Below are positions 52,770 through 61,801 of a stretch of 64,000 nucleotides of DNA, piece after piece. How positions within the stretch are numbered: the stretch's first letter is position 1; each line of letters opens with the position of its first letter. A model generated the notes under the pieces. It was not told where the DNA came from. It did no database searches and saw only the letters and a list, made by a program, of their open reading frames with translations. The position numbers were made by a program, and so were the translations under genes. The stretch spans positions 357,884 to 421,883 of the forward strand of contig NZ_LLWP01000008.1 in NCBI RefSeq assembly GCF_001412215.1, read 5' to 3'. The DNA comes from Pedobacter sp. Hv1. GTDB taxonomy: Bacteria; Bacteroidota; Bacteroidia; Sphingobacteriales; Sphingobacteriaceae.

Positions 52770-54020
52770 TTATTTGTTCCAGTAATTGAATTGATTGATC
52801 AGTTTCAGGCGATTGGTAGTGGTTTGCCTGAAAAGGTTAACTGCGGCCATATAGTTGTTAATGGCAATAATGTAGTCTACCACTTTTACATCACCGGTAC
52901 GCAACAGCTTACTGTTTACCTCTATTAAACCCTTTGCAAATTTAATTTGCTGGTTAAGCTGTACAAACAATTGATCTGTAGCAGCTAGCTGTTGCAAAAT
53001 CATATCCAGCTGTTGCTGCTGTTGTCGAATAAAAAAATCTTTATAATAATGAGATGATAAAGTGGCCAGGTCTAGTTTTTCATATTGCATTTTTCTCTGG
53101 TGGCCATCGTAAATAGGTACCGATAAGGTAAAACCTACACTTGCACCAAAATTTTTGTAAGGCTGCAATAAAAAGGACGAGTTATAGCCGCTATTGGCAT
53201 AAAGTCCAAATTTAGGTCGATAGTTTAAGTCAATTGCTGTTTTTTGGTTCACATTTTTTAAACTGTCGATATCAAATCTTTTGGCAAAAAAGCCTTTTGC
53301 AGCCTTTGAAATGGGGTGATCTAATTGCGGCTCTGCCAGAGATATTCTAGTCGTATCGGTTAGGCCAGCAAGGTAATTAAGCATGGCATAATCATTCTGA
53401 TATTGCAGTTCCGCTTGTTTCAACGAGAGTTGTTGTTGCTGTAGGGTAACCAAAAAGCTAAGGTATTCTGATTGTTTGTACACATTATTGCGTGTCAACT
53501 GTTTCAACAAAGCTTCTTCTTGTTTCAACAGCGTAGTAACCTCTTTGTTAAATTCTACTTGTTGTTGACTGGCATAGGCAATAATGTACTGATCTGTAAT
53601 GGATTTTTTGAGATCAAAAAGTGAAAGTGTGCCTGCATACTGGATTGAATCGCTCTGCAATTTGATGCCCTCTAATTGATTTTTGACCCTTCTTTTATTG
53701 GATAAATCGTAATTAACATTTAATAAGGCTTCCAAGGCCTGTCCGTTTGTAAGCACTTCATCATAGCCATAACCCTTAACTATAGGTGCATACATACCTG
53801 CCGAGCTTGCTGTAACCTGTGGTTTTGCTGCAGCCAATATCAACAGGCTATCTATTCTGATACTTTGTTGTTGATTTTTGTAATCTTTTAAAACTGGGCT
53901 ATATTTTGTAGCGGCACCCAAAAAATAGTCTATGTTTCTGGTCAAGCTTTGTGCAGATAGCTTTATGGTTTGCACTATTAATAGGCAACAAAAGACCAAA
54001 AAAAATCGAGCAATCTTCAT
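52770..54020 (-). CDS. TolC family outer-membrane efflux protein
   Basis: 416 residues, first gene of the pump operon. Signal peptide (FFLVFCCLLIVQTIKLSAQ), then the long helices of TolC proteins (VKNQLEGIKLQSDSIQYAG; QLTRNNVYKQSEYLSFLVTLQQQQLSLKQAELQYQ) and a strand region VGFTLSVPIYDGHQRKMQYEK, the usual border of the second repeat, ending LRTGDVKVVDYIIAINNYMAA. It forms the outer-membrane exit channel for the adjacent adaptor and pump. No regulator gene is linked to this operon. Confidence 0.93.
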   Translation of the reverse strand: MKIARFFLVFCCLLIVQTIKLSAQSLTRNIDYFLGAATKYSPVLKDYKNQQQSIRIDSLLILAAAKPQVTASSAGMYAPIVKGYGYDEVLTNGQALEALLNVNYDLSNKRRVKNQLEGIKLQSDSIQYAGTLSLFDLKKSITDQYIIAYASQQQVEFNKEVTTLLKQEEALLKQLTRNNVYKQSEYLSFLVTLQQQQLSLKQAELQYQNDYAMLNYLAGLTDTTRISLAEPQLDHPISKAAKGFFAKRFDIDSLKNVNQKTAIDLNYRPKFGLYANSGYNSSFLLQPYKNFGASVGFTLSVPIYDGHQRKMQYEKLDLATLSSHYYKDFFIRQQQQQLDMILQQLAATDQLFVQLNQQIKFAKGLIEVNSKLLRTGDVKVVDYIIAINNYMAAVNLFRQTTTNRLKLINQFNYWNK

Positions 54021-54125
54021 TCAATTACAATTAGATATGAAATGTATGATCAATATAAATATAGCTAATAATCATTAAGCTCGTTGTTAAACACATGGTA
54101 AATCTGTGGTCTTTAGTCCTTTTTA

Positions 54126-54920
54126 TTAAAAGTGATAATTGGCTACAAATCCATTGGCACCTTCTTGTCTCATGGGCATAATGGAAAGGTTTTGTACGCC
54201 TTTACCACTAAACAATCTTTTGATATAAGGATAAACCAGATAAGAAATTTTGGTTGAGGCCATTCCAAAGCCTGCTCCCGCCACCACATCGCTAAACCAA
54301 TGTTTGTTATTGTACATTCTTAAGGTGCCTGTAGCTGTTGCTACAAAATACCCTGCATAACCATACCACGGCGAAACATCTTTATACTCTTGATGCAGAA
54401 ATTCGGCCGCTGCAAAAGCAGAAGCAGTATGCCCAGACGGGAATGAATTATAGCCAGATTCATTTGGTCTTTGCCGATGTACGCCTTGTTTCACAAAATG
54501 GGTAGAAAGCCCCATAATAGCAGCAGAGGTAACGTATAACATCGATGCATCTAACAAATTGTGTTTACCCTTAATTCCAGAAAGGTTAAGTCCATATACA
54601 GCCAGTGCTGGGGCAAATTGCATATAATCATCAACATGAGCAGCAAACAAGGGATGGTCTTCTTGCAGCTCATACTTTGTGCTCTCATCTAATTCTTTAA
54701 GTGCCCCTTTGTTATACACGGCCGCAAAACCATAGCCCATTAATAATGCAGGGGCAATAAATGGTGCTACCCTAAATTTTACGGGCTTAATTTCAGTGTA
54801 GATATTTTTGAGATCGATCTCCTTAGAGCGATCCATCAGTAAAGAATCTTGCCTTTGCGCTAAACAGGTAGTTGCTGTACATAACAACAGCAAACTACCT
54901 ATGGTTATCTTCCCCCTCAT
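54126..54920 (-). CDS. PAP2-type phosphatase with signal peptide
   Basis: 264 residues from ATG 54920; a TTG three codons earlier is less likely. After a signal peptide (ITIGSLLLLCTATTCLAQ) and a non-conserved domain, the phosphatase signature is complete: KQGVHRQRPNES, then PSGHTASAF with the catalytic His, then RMYNNKHWFSDVVAGAG. Such enzymes remove phosphate from undecaprenyl pyrophosphate, phosphatidic acid or similar lipids at the membrane outside. It follows the PepSY-like gene by 12 bp in an operon with a two-component system. Confidence 0.9.
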   Translation of the reverse strand: MRGKITIGSLLLLCTATTCLAQRQDSLLMDRSKEIDLKNIYTEIKPVKFRVAPFIAPALLMGYGFAAVYNKGALKELDESTKYELQEDHPLFAAHVDDYMQFAPALAVYGLNLSGIKGKHNLLDASMLYVTSAAIMGLSTHFVKQGVHRQRPNESGYNSFPSGHTASAFAAAEFLHQEYKDVSPWYGYAGYFVATATGTLRMYNNKHWFSDVVAGAGFGMASTKISYLVYPYIKRLFSGKGVQNLSIMPMRQEGANGFVANYHF

Positions 54921-54932
54921 TAATGTCAATGG

Positions 54933-55343
54933 TTATGATTTGATCATGTTACCTTTAGCATCGAACAGCAAATCTTTGCCACCTACTTCTGCTTCGTAAA
55001 CTACTGTACCATCGGCTTTGGTAATTTTTGCAGCCTCTGCTACTTTTTTGCCTTTGAGCTTCATTTTTACTGCTTCTGGCAATTCGGCTACATTGATCGC
55101 TACTTCGGTTTCTACCAACACACCTTGGGCAGTATAAACCTCCGAAGTTTCTTTGCCATTGAGCATAAATCCAGCTTCGTAATTGGTTTTTTCCATTTCC
55201 CAGCTTACTTTGGTAATAGAAGCATGGTTTTTTGCAAAAGCAGCGGTAATGGCTGCAGGTACTTTTTTAGCACTTAGTTTTTGTGCAAAACTTGCGGTGG
55301 TTACGAAGCACAATAAGAACAGAAATACAATTATTTTTTTCAT
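54933..55343 (-). CDS. PepSY-like exported protein
   Basis: 136 residues with signal peptide (IIVFLFLLCFVTTASFAQ). The mature part matches two PepSY-like beta-alpha units: PAAITAAFAKNHASITKVSWEMEKTNYEAGFMLNGKETSEVYTAQGVLVETE, and LPEAVKMKLKGKKVAEAAKITKADGTVVYEAEV. Periplasmic PepSY-like proteins are thought to bind or modulate partners; exact role unknown. It lies between the kinase gene (52 bp upstream) and the PAP2 gene (12 bp downstream), so the two-component system may control it. Confidence 0.88.
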   Translation of the reverse strand: MKKIIVFLFLLCFVTTASFAQKLSAKKVPAAITAAFAKNHASITKVSWEMEKTNYEAGFMLNGKETSEVYTAQGVLVETEVAINVAELPEAVKMKLKGKKVAEAAKITKADGTVVYEAEVGGKDLLFDAKGNMIKS

Positions 55344-55395
55344 GGTTTTAAATTTTAATATAAAGCTAAAACCTAATTATGTAGTAATTCTGTAG

Positions 55396-56658
55396 CTAAG
55401 ATTTGGGGTTAAAAACAACTGTAAAACAATGCTTTTCATCCTTACGACGGTAACTGATTACAAAACCATATAGGGCACAGATCTGTTTGGTAATGGCGAG
55501 CCCTAATCCCATTCCTTCTGAAGCTGTAGATTTAGAGAACCGCTCAAACAATTGATCATCCAACTCAATATCCTTACCTGTATTGATCAACTGTAAAGAG
55601 TTGGCCTGTAGTACTACCTCAATGGAACCTCCATTTTGGTTATGCCGAATGGCATTGCTAAAAAGATTATTCAATAAAATATCGGCCAAATATCGGCTCA
55701 TCCGTACCTGGCTTGGCTCAAGTGTTTGCACTAAGCTTAATCCATCTTTTTCAAAAAGCTCTTGAAACTGTCTGATCTTGTTAACCAACAGCTCCTGCAA
55801 ATCTATATCTTGAATATCTGGAATAAGGTTATTCTCTATTTTGGCCAATAGTAACAACGATTGATTGAGCCTAAACAAACGACCTACCCCATGGTAAACA
55901 TCTTCTAATATGGCACCTTGTTCTGGGGTAAAAGAATCTGTTTGCAATAACGAATCAAGTTTTGAATTGATAATGGCCAAAGGAGTCATCATTTCATGAG
56001 AGGCATTGTCGGCAAAACTTTTCAGCTCCTTATAATCCTGTCTTACCCTTGCGGCCATGGCATTGGCCGAATCATTCAACTCTTTAAACTCGTCTATACT
56101 GGTTTGTTGTTGGGCAATATCGTCCATCTTGGCCAATTCGTAAGTTTTCATCTGATTAAGAATGGTATAGAAAGGTTTCCATAAACGATTGAGCACAAAA
56201 CGATTGATCAAAATCAGGGCGGCCAACAAAATAATGGTAACCCCAAGTGTAATCAATAAAATAATCCGCACCAGGTCTTCCGATTCTACCCTCGACTTGA
56301 TGATTGTTACCTCGTATCTTTTGTTGTTTACCTTAACCGATGTGATTAGGCTTCTGCCAGGTTCTGTTTCATGCTCCTTGGCATTGTTATAACTGGTATA
56401 ATGAAATAAACGTACATCGGGAACATCCTTGGCCAATTCCTTATAATACACCTGTTGATCTATGTAACTAGAAGCCAAGGGTAGCTTATGGTAGGTAGCT
56501 ACATATTGTTTAATCTCATCTTCTTCTACCGCAAGGTCTTTGTCTAATTTCTCTGTCAGGATAAAATGGATCACTACATAATAAATAATGCCAGTAATGA
56601 CCAATACCACCAAGGAAGTGATGATGTTAACACGATTGTATTTGTTAGCTAATTTCAC
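55396..56658 (-). CDS. OmpR-partner sensor histidine kinase
   Basis: 420 residues, GTG start that overlaps the stop of the response regulator gene by one base. Membrane helices at about 12-32 and 130-152 enclose a periplasmic sensor domain of about 95 residues. Then a HAMP-like region, HisKA with His221 in FADNASHEMMTPLAIINSKLDSLL, and a HATPase domain with LLNNLFSNAIRHNQNGG and ASEGMGLGLAITKQICALYG. Signal unknown. Downstream PepSY and PAP2 genes suggest an envelope signal. Confidence 0.95.
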   Translation of the reverse strand: MKLANKYNRVNIITSLVVLVITGIIYYVVIHFILTEKLDKDLAVEEDEIKQYVATYHKLPLASSYIDQQVYYKELAKDVPDVRLFHYTSYNNAKEHETEPGRSLITSVKVNNKRYEVTIIKSRVESEDLVRIILLITLGVTIILLAALILINRFVLNRLWKPFYTILNQMKTYELAKMDDIAQQQTSIDEFKELNDSANAMAARVRQDYKELKSFADNASHEMMTPLAIINSKLDSLLQTDSFTPEQGAILEDVYHGVGRLFRLNQSLLLLAKIENNLIPDIQDIDLQELLVNKIRQFQELFEKDGLSLVQTLEPSQVRMSRYLADILLNNLFSNAIRHNQNGGSIEVVLQANSLQLINTGKDIELDDQLFERFSKSTASEGMGLGLAITKQICALYGFVISYRRKDEKHCFTVVFNPKS

Positions 56659-57332
56659 TATCCTCCAAATTTATAGCCAATGCCGTATAGCGAACGCAGG
56701 TAATCTTGAGAACCCGCCTCCAATAATTTTTTCCTTAGGTTTTTAACATGGGTGTAGATAAAATCAAAATCATCAGAAATATCCATCTCATCTCCCCATA
56801 AATGTTCGGCCATTGCATTTTTAGTTACTACTTTGCCTTTGTTGGCCAAAAAATAAACCAAAAGGTCAAATTCCTTTCTGGTTAGTACAATTCCTTTTCC
56901 ATTTACGATAGTTGTCATGGCCAGTACATCTATACTGATCTCGTTATAGGTAATAATGTTATCGCCATCAAAGTTCTTTCTCCGTACAATGGCACTCACC
57001 CTTGCTTTTAGCTCGGACAAATGGAAAGGTTTCACCAAATAATCATCAGCACCTAAGTCTAATCCAGCCAATTTCGAATCCAAAGAATGTCGTGCAGAAA
57101 TGATCAGTACCCCATCCTTTTTTTTCATCTTCTTCAACATGTCCAGTAATTGCATTCCTTCGCCATCTGGCAATCCCAAATCTAAAAGGATGCAGTCGTA
57201 ACTATAAAGTGCAATCTTTTCTGAGGCCGTAGCGTAGGTATTGGCATACTCACAAATATTGCCCTCTCCGGTAAAATAGGCCAATATACTATCTAGTACT
57301 GCTTTTTCATCTTCTATCACTAAAATCTTCAT
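56658..57332 (-). CDS. OmpR-family response regulator
   Basis: 224 residues. The receiver domain has the acidic residues in IEDEKAVLD, phospho-acceptor Asp51 in CILLDLGLPDGEGM and the conserved Lys in DDYLVKPFHL. The winged-helix domain (about 130-224) contains LTRKEFDLLVYFLANKGKVVTK and YTHVKNLRKKLLEAG, ending YGIGYKFGG. First gene of the unit regulator-kinase-PepSY-PAP2. Confidence 0.96.
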   Translation of the reverse strand: MKILVIEDEKAVLDSILAYFTGEGNICEYANTYATASEKIALYSYDCILLDLGLPDGEGMQLLDMLKKMKKKDGVLIISARHSLDSKLAGLDLGADDYLVKPFHLSELKARVSAIVRRKNFDGDNIITYNEISIDVLAMTTIVNGKGIVLTRKEFDLLVYFLANKGKVVTKNAMAEHLWGDEMDISDDFDFIYTHVKNLRKKLLEAGSQDYLRSLYGIGYKFGG

Positions 57333-57388
57333 CTGCTTAAATTAAGGAAATAAATGTGCCAATCGCAAAGTAAAACAATCCCTCTGGT

Positions 57389-57979
57389 TTAAAAGAATGC
57401 TTTCAATTTGCCGATGTTATGTTCTTTGCTTTTCTGGAGTATTTCTTGCCCATAAGCAGTAAAATATTGATGGTTACGCAACATTTCGAGGTTAATATTA
57501 TTCCATTGTTGTGTAGTGTAACAGTGGCCCAGTTCGGCTTCCCATTCTTTTTTCAATGCAGCAGCAAATTGTGTATAATCATCAATAGCAAAATGATAGA
57601 AGTCTGCATCGCAGATTACCATTTCCATTAAGTTACTAGGGTGTTGTGGATACTGTGTGGCCAAGATACAAGCCCTTATATCGGCCAGCTGATCGCCTAC
57701 CACACCCACACTAATCAAAAATTCTGTTGCAATTTCTACACTTACCAATTCGTGGTTTTTGTAGGCCTCCGTATAACCTGTATCATGAAACCAGGCCGCA
57801 AGTGTAACCGTTTCTTGTTGTTTTTGAGTTAACTGTACATGGTAGCCAATTTCTTGCACGGCCTTAACCACATAAAGTGTATGGGTAAGATTATGAAAAT
57901 AGAGACAAGGGCTGAGTTTCTTTTTGAACAGTTGATCTACAAATCCGCTCACTAAAACTATCAATTGATCAAAATGCAT
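57389..57979 (-). CDS. HD-domain metal-dependent phosphohydrolase-like protein
   Basis: 196-residue cytoplasmic protein. The HD-domain metal ligands are visible: His in FHNLTHTLYVV, the His-Asp pair in AAWFHDTGYTEAY, further His in KNHELVSVEIA, and Asp in VICDADFYHF. Such domains hydrolyse phosphate esters of nucleotides; substrate unknown. Single gene, transcribed towards the OmpR-type regulator, 57 bp away. Confidence 0.88.
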   Translation of the reverse strand: MHFDQLIVLVSGFVDQLFKKKLSPCLYFHNLTHTLYVVKAVQEIGYHVQLTQKQQETVTLAAWFHDTGYTEAYKNHELVSVEIATEFLISVGVVGDQLADIRACILATQYPQHPSNLMEMVICDADFYHFAIDDYTQFAAALKKEWEAELGHCYTTQQWNNINLEMLRNHQYFTAYGQEILQKSKEHNIGKLKAFF

Positions 57980-58068
57980 AGGACCTATTTTAATACAAGT
58001 TTAATGCCTAAATCTGTAGAGATTTTGAAGTGTGTGATGTGCATGACAAATTGGATCGAGTTCAAGTA

Positions 58069-58428
58069 TTAATCACATTCAATTCCATGGCCAAAACGAA
58101 TAATATGTCCATCTAGATCTTGCACCAACATTTCTCTCATGAACCAAGGTTTATCTTCTGGTGGTGAAAGCACTTGGGCGCCCCTTTGTTTAATCATTTC
58201 ATAATAGGCATCAACATCTACCACATTAATGCAAAGCCAAGTACCAGGGCTGCCTTGTCCATCTTTACAAAAAAAGAGCCTTACTTCTCCCCAGTTTACA
58301 CCGCCAAATGTTGGCGAATCTTCCCATATCCACTCGCTTTCAAAACCAAGAATATTGGTATAATAGTTAATGCTTTCTACTATATTTTTCGAATAAAGAA
58401 TGGGAATAATCGATTCTGGAGCTTTCAT
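58069..58428 (-). CDS. VOC-family (glyoxalase/bleomycin-resistance-like) protein
   Basis: 119-residue single VOC domain: ESIIPILYSKNIVESINYYTNILGFESEWIW, GGVNWGEVRLFF, WLCINVVDVDAYYEMIKQRGAQVLSPPEDKPWFMREMLVQDLDGHIIRFG. The residues that bind metal in glyoxalases are only partly in place, so it may be a binding protein or an enzyme of unknown substrate. Single-gene unit. Confidence 0.85.
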   Translation of the reverse strand: MKAPESIIPILYSKNIVESINYYTNILGFESEWIWEDSPTFGGVNWGEVRLFFCKDGQGSPGTWLCINVVDVDAYYEMIKQRGAQVLSPPEDKPWFMREMLVQDLDGHIIRFGHGIECD

Positions 58429-58682
58429 ATTTATCTGATTAAGCGATTTACAGTCTTACTAATTTACAGCTTTTATGGCTTGTCTAAAACAAATAACGAT
58501 AGCCCTATTTTCATAAAATCTGTATCGCCCAGTGCATGGGTTGGAGAGCAGACCTTATCCTTAATGCCATGTATTTAATGTGAACTGTTAAAAAACGCTA
58601 TTTTTTGTAACTTAGTTTATCTTAACCACTCTAAACCTATTATTTAACACCCCTAAATTTATCTATTTAAAAAATAAAATCA

Positions 58683-60548
58683 ATGAAAAAACACCTGATC
58701 TATTTTTTACTTCTTATCGGAGCGAGTTCGGCTTTTGCACAGCAAAGTACCTCCACCTCTGGTTATAAGTACAGTCTTAACCTCAACAATGTAAAGGACG
58801 ACAAACTAGAAGTAACCCTATTAACCCCTAAATTAAAAAGCAGTGAAGCCATTTTCCATTTACCTAAAATGGTACCGGGCACTTATGCCATTTACGATTT
58901 TGGCCGTTACATTTCAAATTTCAAAGCTTTTGATAAAAATGGTACCGAATTAAAAGTGAGCCAAGAAAATGTTGACTCTTGGAAAATTACCAATGCAAAA
59001 GAGCTGGTAAAAATCACCTATTTGGTTGATGACAGTTGGGACAGCCCTGAGATTAAAGGAGCTGAGATTTTTCAACCTGCCGGAACAAATATTGACAAAG
59101 ACAAAATGTTTGTGATCAACAATTTTGGGTTCTTTGGTTATTTTGATGGAGAGAAAAATATCCCTTATCAAGTAACCATTACCAAACCTGCCGATTTTTA
59201 TGGCTCTACTTCACTTAAAGCAAAGCGCATCAATGCTACTACAGACCAATACCTTGTTCCAGATTATCATAGCCTAGCAGATGCACCTATGATGTACAAT
59301 AAGCCAGATACTACAATTTTACATATTGGCGGAGCAGAGATTTTAATTTCACTTTATTCTCCAAACAACAAAGCCACTTCTGCTGTAATTGCCAAAGAAT
59401 TAAAAAGAACGTTAGAAGCACAAAAAGAATATTTAGGCGGTACACTACCCGTAGACAAATATGCTTTTATCATCAGCTTAACTGATAACCCAAAAATAAG
59501 AAGCTATGGTGCTTTAGAACATTCGTATTCTTCTTTTTACTTCCTTCCTGAAAGTTTTACGCCAGAAGCACTTGCCCAAAGTGTTAGAGAAACAGGTTCT
59601 CACGAGTTTTTCCATATTGTAACCCCATTGAATATCCATAGCGAAGAAATTGGAAACTTTGATTACGATAATCCTAAAATGTCGGCACACCTGTGGATGT
59701 ACGAAGGATTAACAGAATATGCAGCACACCACATGCAGGTAAAATATGGTTTGGTTGATTTTAAGGATTACCTGAAAACACAACAATCGAAATTGAACAA
59801 TGCCATGCGCTACAATGATACTTTGGCCTTTACAAAAATGTCTAAAGGTGTATTGGATACTTATGAGAACCAATATGGCAATGTATATGAAAAAGGTGCA
59901 TTGATTGGGCTTTGCTTAGATATTAAACTAAGAGAACTCTCTAAAGGCAAATATGGTACACAAAACCTGATGAAGGACTTGTCTAAAACCTATGGCAAAA
60001 ACAAATCATTTAAAGATGATGAGCTGTTTGCTACGATTACGAAATTGACTTACCCAGAAATCGGCACCTTCTTGAACACCTATGTTGGTGGCGATAAAAA
60101 ATTGCCATACAAAGAAATCTTTGCTTCAATTGGCGTTGACTACCAAGATGTGGCTTTGGTTAAAAAAGCCAATACAGGTGGCACAAGATTAGGCTATAAC
60201 CCAACAACAAAAAATCTATTCGTTGCTGATACCACGATGAACAGTTATGGCAAAAAATTGGGAATCCAAAAAGGTGACCAAATCTTGGCCATTAACGACC
60301 TTAAACTTCCAGAAGTAGCTAAAGTGCAACAGTTTTTAGATAGCGTAAGGGTAAGCATGAAAACAGGTGATACTTTCAGCATGTTGGTGCTTAGAAAAGA
60401 TGCCAATGGCAATTCTATTGAGGTAAAATTAAGTCAGCCTGTAGAATTCCAAGATGTAAAGCAGTTTAATATCTTAAATGAAATGGCATCGCCAACCCCA
60501 GAACAGCTAAAACTAAGGGCTGCTTGGTTAAATACAAAAGCAAATTAA
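58683..60548 (+). CDS. M61 family metallopeptidase with C-terminal PDZ domain
   Basis: 621-residue exported zinc peptidase (signal LIYFLLLIGASSAFAQ), of the glycyl-aminopeptidase type. After an N-terminal beta domain, the catalytic site is His307-Glu308-Phe-Phe-His311 with Glu341 in WMYEGLTEYAAHH as third ligand. A PDZ domain follows (about 515-590: YGKKLGIQKGDQILAINDLKLPEV). Acts in periplasm or outside on peptides with N-terminal small residues, judging by the family. Convergent to the hydroxylase gene, separated by a bidirectional terminator. Confidence 0.93.
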   Translation: MKKHLIYFLLLIGASSAFAQQSTSTSGYKYSLNLNNVKDDKLEVTLLTPKLKSSEAIFHLPKMVPGTYAIYDFGRYISNFKAFDKNGTELKVSQENVDSWKITNAKELVKITYLVDDSWDSPEIKGAEIFQPAGTNIDKDKMFVINNFGFFGYFDGEKNIPYQVTITKPADFYGSTSLKAKRINATTDQYLVPDYHSLADAPMMYNKPDTTILHIGGAEILISLYSPNNKATSAVIAKELKRTLEAQKEYLGGTLPVDKYAFIISLTDNPKIRSYGALEHSYSSFYFLPESFTPEALAQSVRETGSHEFFHIVTPLNIHSEEIGNFDYDNPKMSAHLWMYEGLTEYAAHHMQVKYGLVDFKDYLKTQQSKLNNAMRYNDTLAFTKMSKGVLDTYENQYGNVYEKGALIGLCLDIKLRELSKGKYGTQNLMKDLSKTYGKNKSFKDDELFATITKLTYPEIGTFLNTYVGGDKKLPYKEIFASIGVDYQDVALVKKANTGGTRLGYNPTTKNLFVADTTMNSYGKKLGIQKGDQILAINDLKLPEVAKVQQFLDSVRVSMKTGDTFSMLVLRKDANGNSIEVKLSQPVEFQDVKQFNILNEMASPTPEQLKLRAAWLNTKAN

Positions 60549-60588
60549 TGCGCTAATCTGCATAAAAATTGCTTGCCATTAATGGTAA

Positions 60589-60629
60589 AAACAATTCAGC
60601 CCTATTCAAAAGATAGGGCTGAATTGTTT
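60589..60629. terminator. Bidirectional terminator
   Basis: Perfect 15-bp stem (ACAATTCAGCCCTAT / ATAGGGCTGAATTGT) with a 7-base loop and further A-T pairs at its base. It lies between the convergent M61 and hydroxylase genes and can stop transcription from both sides. Confidence 0.85.
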
Positions 60630-60654
60630 ATTGATGATCTCTTTTCAGATTATT

Positions 60655-61689
60655 TTAAGCACTTACCTTAGCAGCATCTCCAATCTTTACCTCTTGCTGT
60701 TCGTTTTCTTCGGCAATAAACGATTCTCTTACTATTTTGGCCGTTTTATGATCGCCTGTATGACTCCAACCTGGTGGCATTACAATGTACAGCAATTTAG
60801 TTTTGAGTGTGGGTGCCGCAGCAATGTCTTTGCCCAAACAAATAAACTCACCAAAATAAACATCCCATAAACTGTTAGGGTTCATTTCTCTGGTAATTCC
60901 ATATTCAATTTTCATTTCTCTTCTTTCATCTTGGTAAGTCTTGAAAATATGGTCCCATACGTTCAAAAGATTGCAAAAATTAGTGTCCATGTACAATGGG
61001 TTTTTAGCGTGGTGCACCCTGTGATGCGAAGGGGTAAGCAATATTCTGTTTAAGAAACCCAATCTGGCATCTTTCATCGTATCTTCTCCAATATGGATAA
61101 ACGAGCCCCAGAAACCATCAATAAACATAATGAAAAACATCAATGCAGGGTTAACGCCCAAAAGGATGCAGATTGAAGTCCGAACCACATCGGCATAAGG
61201 CGCCTCTAAAAAGAAGTGGGCAAAATTAACCGTGAGGTTCATTTGCTGTGGTGCATGATGTGTAGAATGTAAACACCACAAAATTCTTACTTTATGCCCA
61301 AAATAATGATATACAAAATGTGAAAGTTCCCATACAATATAGCCATAAATTAACCAGTACCAGGTAAAGGTAGTGGTAAATATGGCCCATTTTTCAAACA
61401 AGCCAATACAGAAGCCAACGGCCGCAATAGAGATAAAACGTGAGATAAAACGATTTACTACAAATACCAAAAAAGGAATTCGGTAATCTTCTACCTTAAA
61501 ACGTTTGTAAAAAACGGCCCTGATAATTTCGAATAAGAGCAAAAAAGGAATGATCGGCCACAAGAGACTTTGTATACCATCCAAGGTTGCCAAAGAACTA
61601 TAGTTGCCAGACTGTACCATTTTAATCAGGCCACTAATGCCCAAAAAGCCAATTACTTCATCTGATAAGGTTTGTAGGATATCTGTCAT
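60655..61689 (-). CDS. Sterol desaturase / fatty-acid hydroxylase superfamily membrane protein
   Basis: 344-residue membrane enzyme. Several hydrophobic segments (IIPFLLLFEIIRAVFY, RFISIAAVGFCIGLFEKW, YVVWEL-type stretch) carry the di-iron His clusters: HFVYHYFGHKVRILWCLHSTHHAPQ and HHRVHHAKNP. Family members hydroxylate or desaturate lipids (sterols, ceramides, carotenoids); substrate here unknown. Single gene with its own terminator. Confidence 0.9.
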   Translation of the reverse strand: MTDILQTLSDEVIGFLGISGLIKMVQSGNYSSLATLDGIQSLLWPIIPFLLLFEIIRAVFYKRFKVEDYRIPFLVFVVNRFISRFISIAAVGFCIGLFEKWAIFTTTFTWYWLIYGYIVWELSHFVYHYFGHKVRILWCLHSTHHAPQQMNLTVNFAHFFLEAPYADVVRTSICILLGVNPALMFFIMFIDGFWGSFIHIGEDTMKDARLGFLNRILLTPSHHRVHHAKNPLYMDTNFCNLLNVWDHIFKTYQDERREMKIEYGITREMNPNSLWDVYFGEFICLGKDIAAAPTLKTKLLYIVMPPGWSHTGDHKTAKIVRESFIAEENEQQEVKIGDAAKVSA

Positions 61690-61801
61690 TTGGTTAATTT
61701 TTTAAAAAATTACGAAAAAAAACTTTTGATCAAAAATAAATGCATTAAATACTTGGTTAAAAGCTGGTTAAACCATGCCGTTAGTCGCCAGTAAATCCCT
61801 C

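Noticed and set aside
58174..58578. Rightward 134-codon open frame overlapping the VOC gene
   Set aside because: Antisense to a recognised domain; no signal, motif or promoter of its own.
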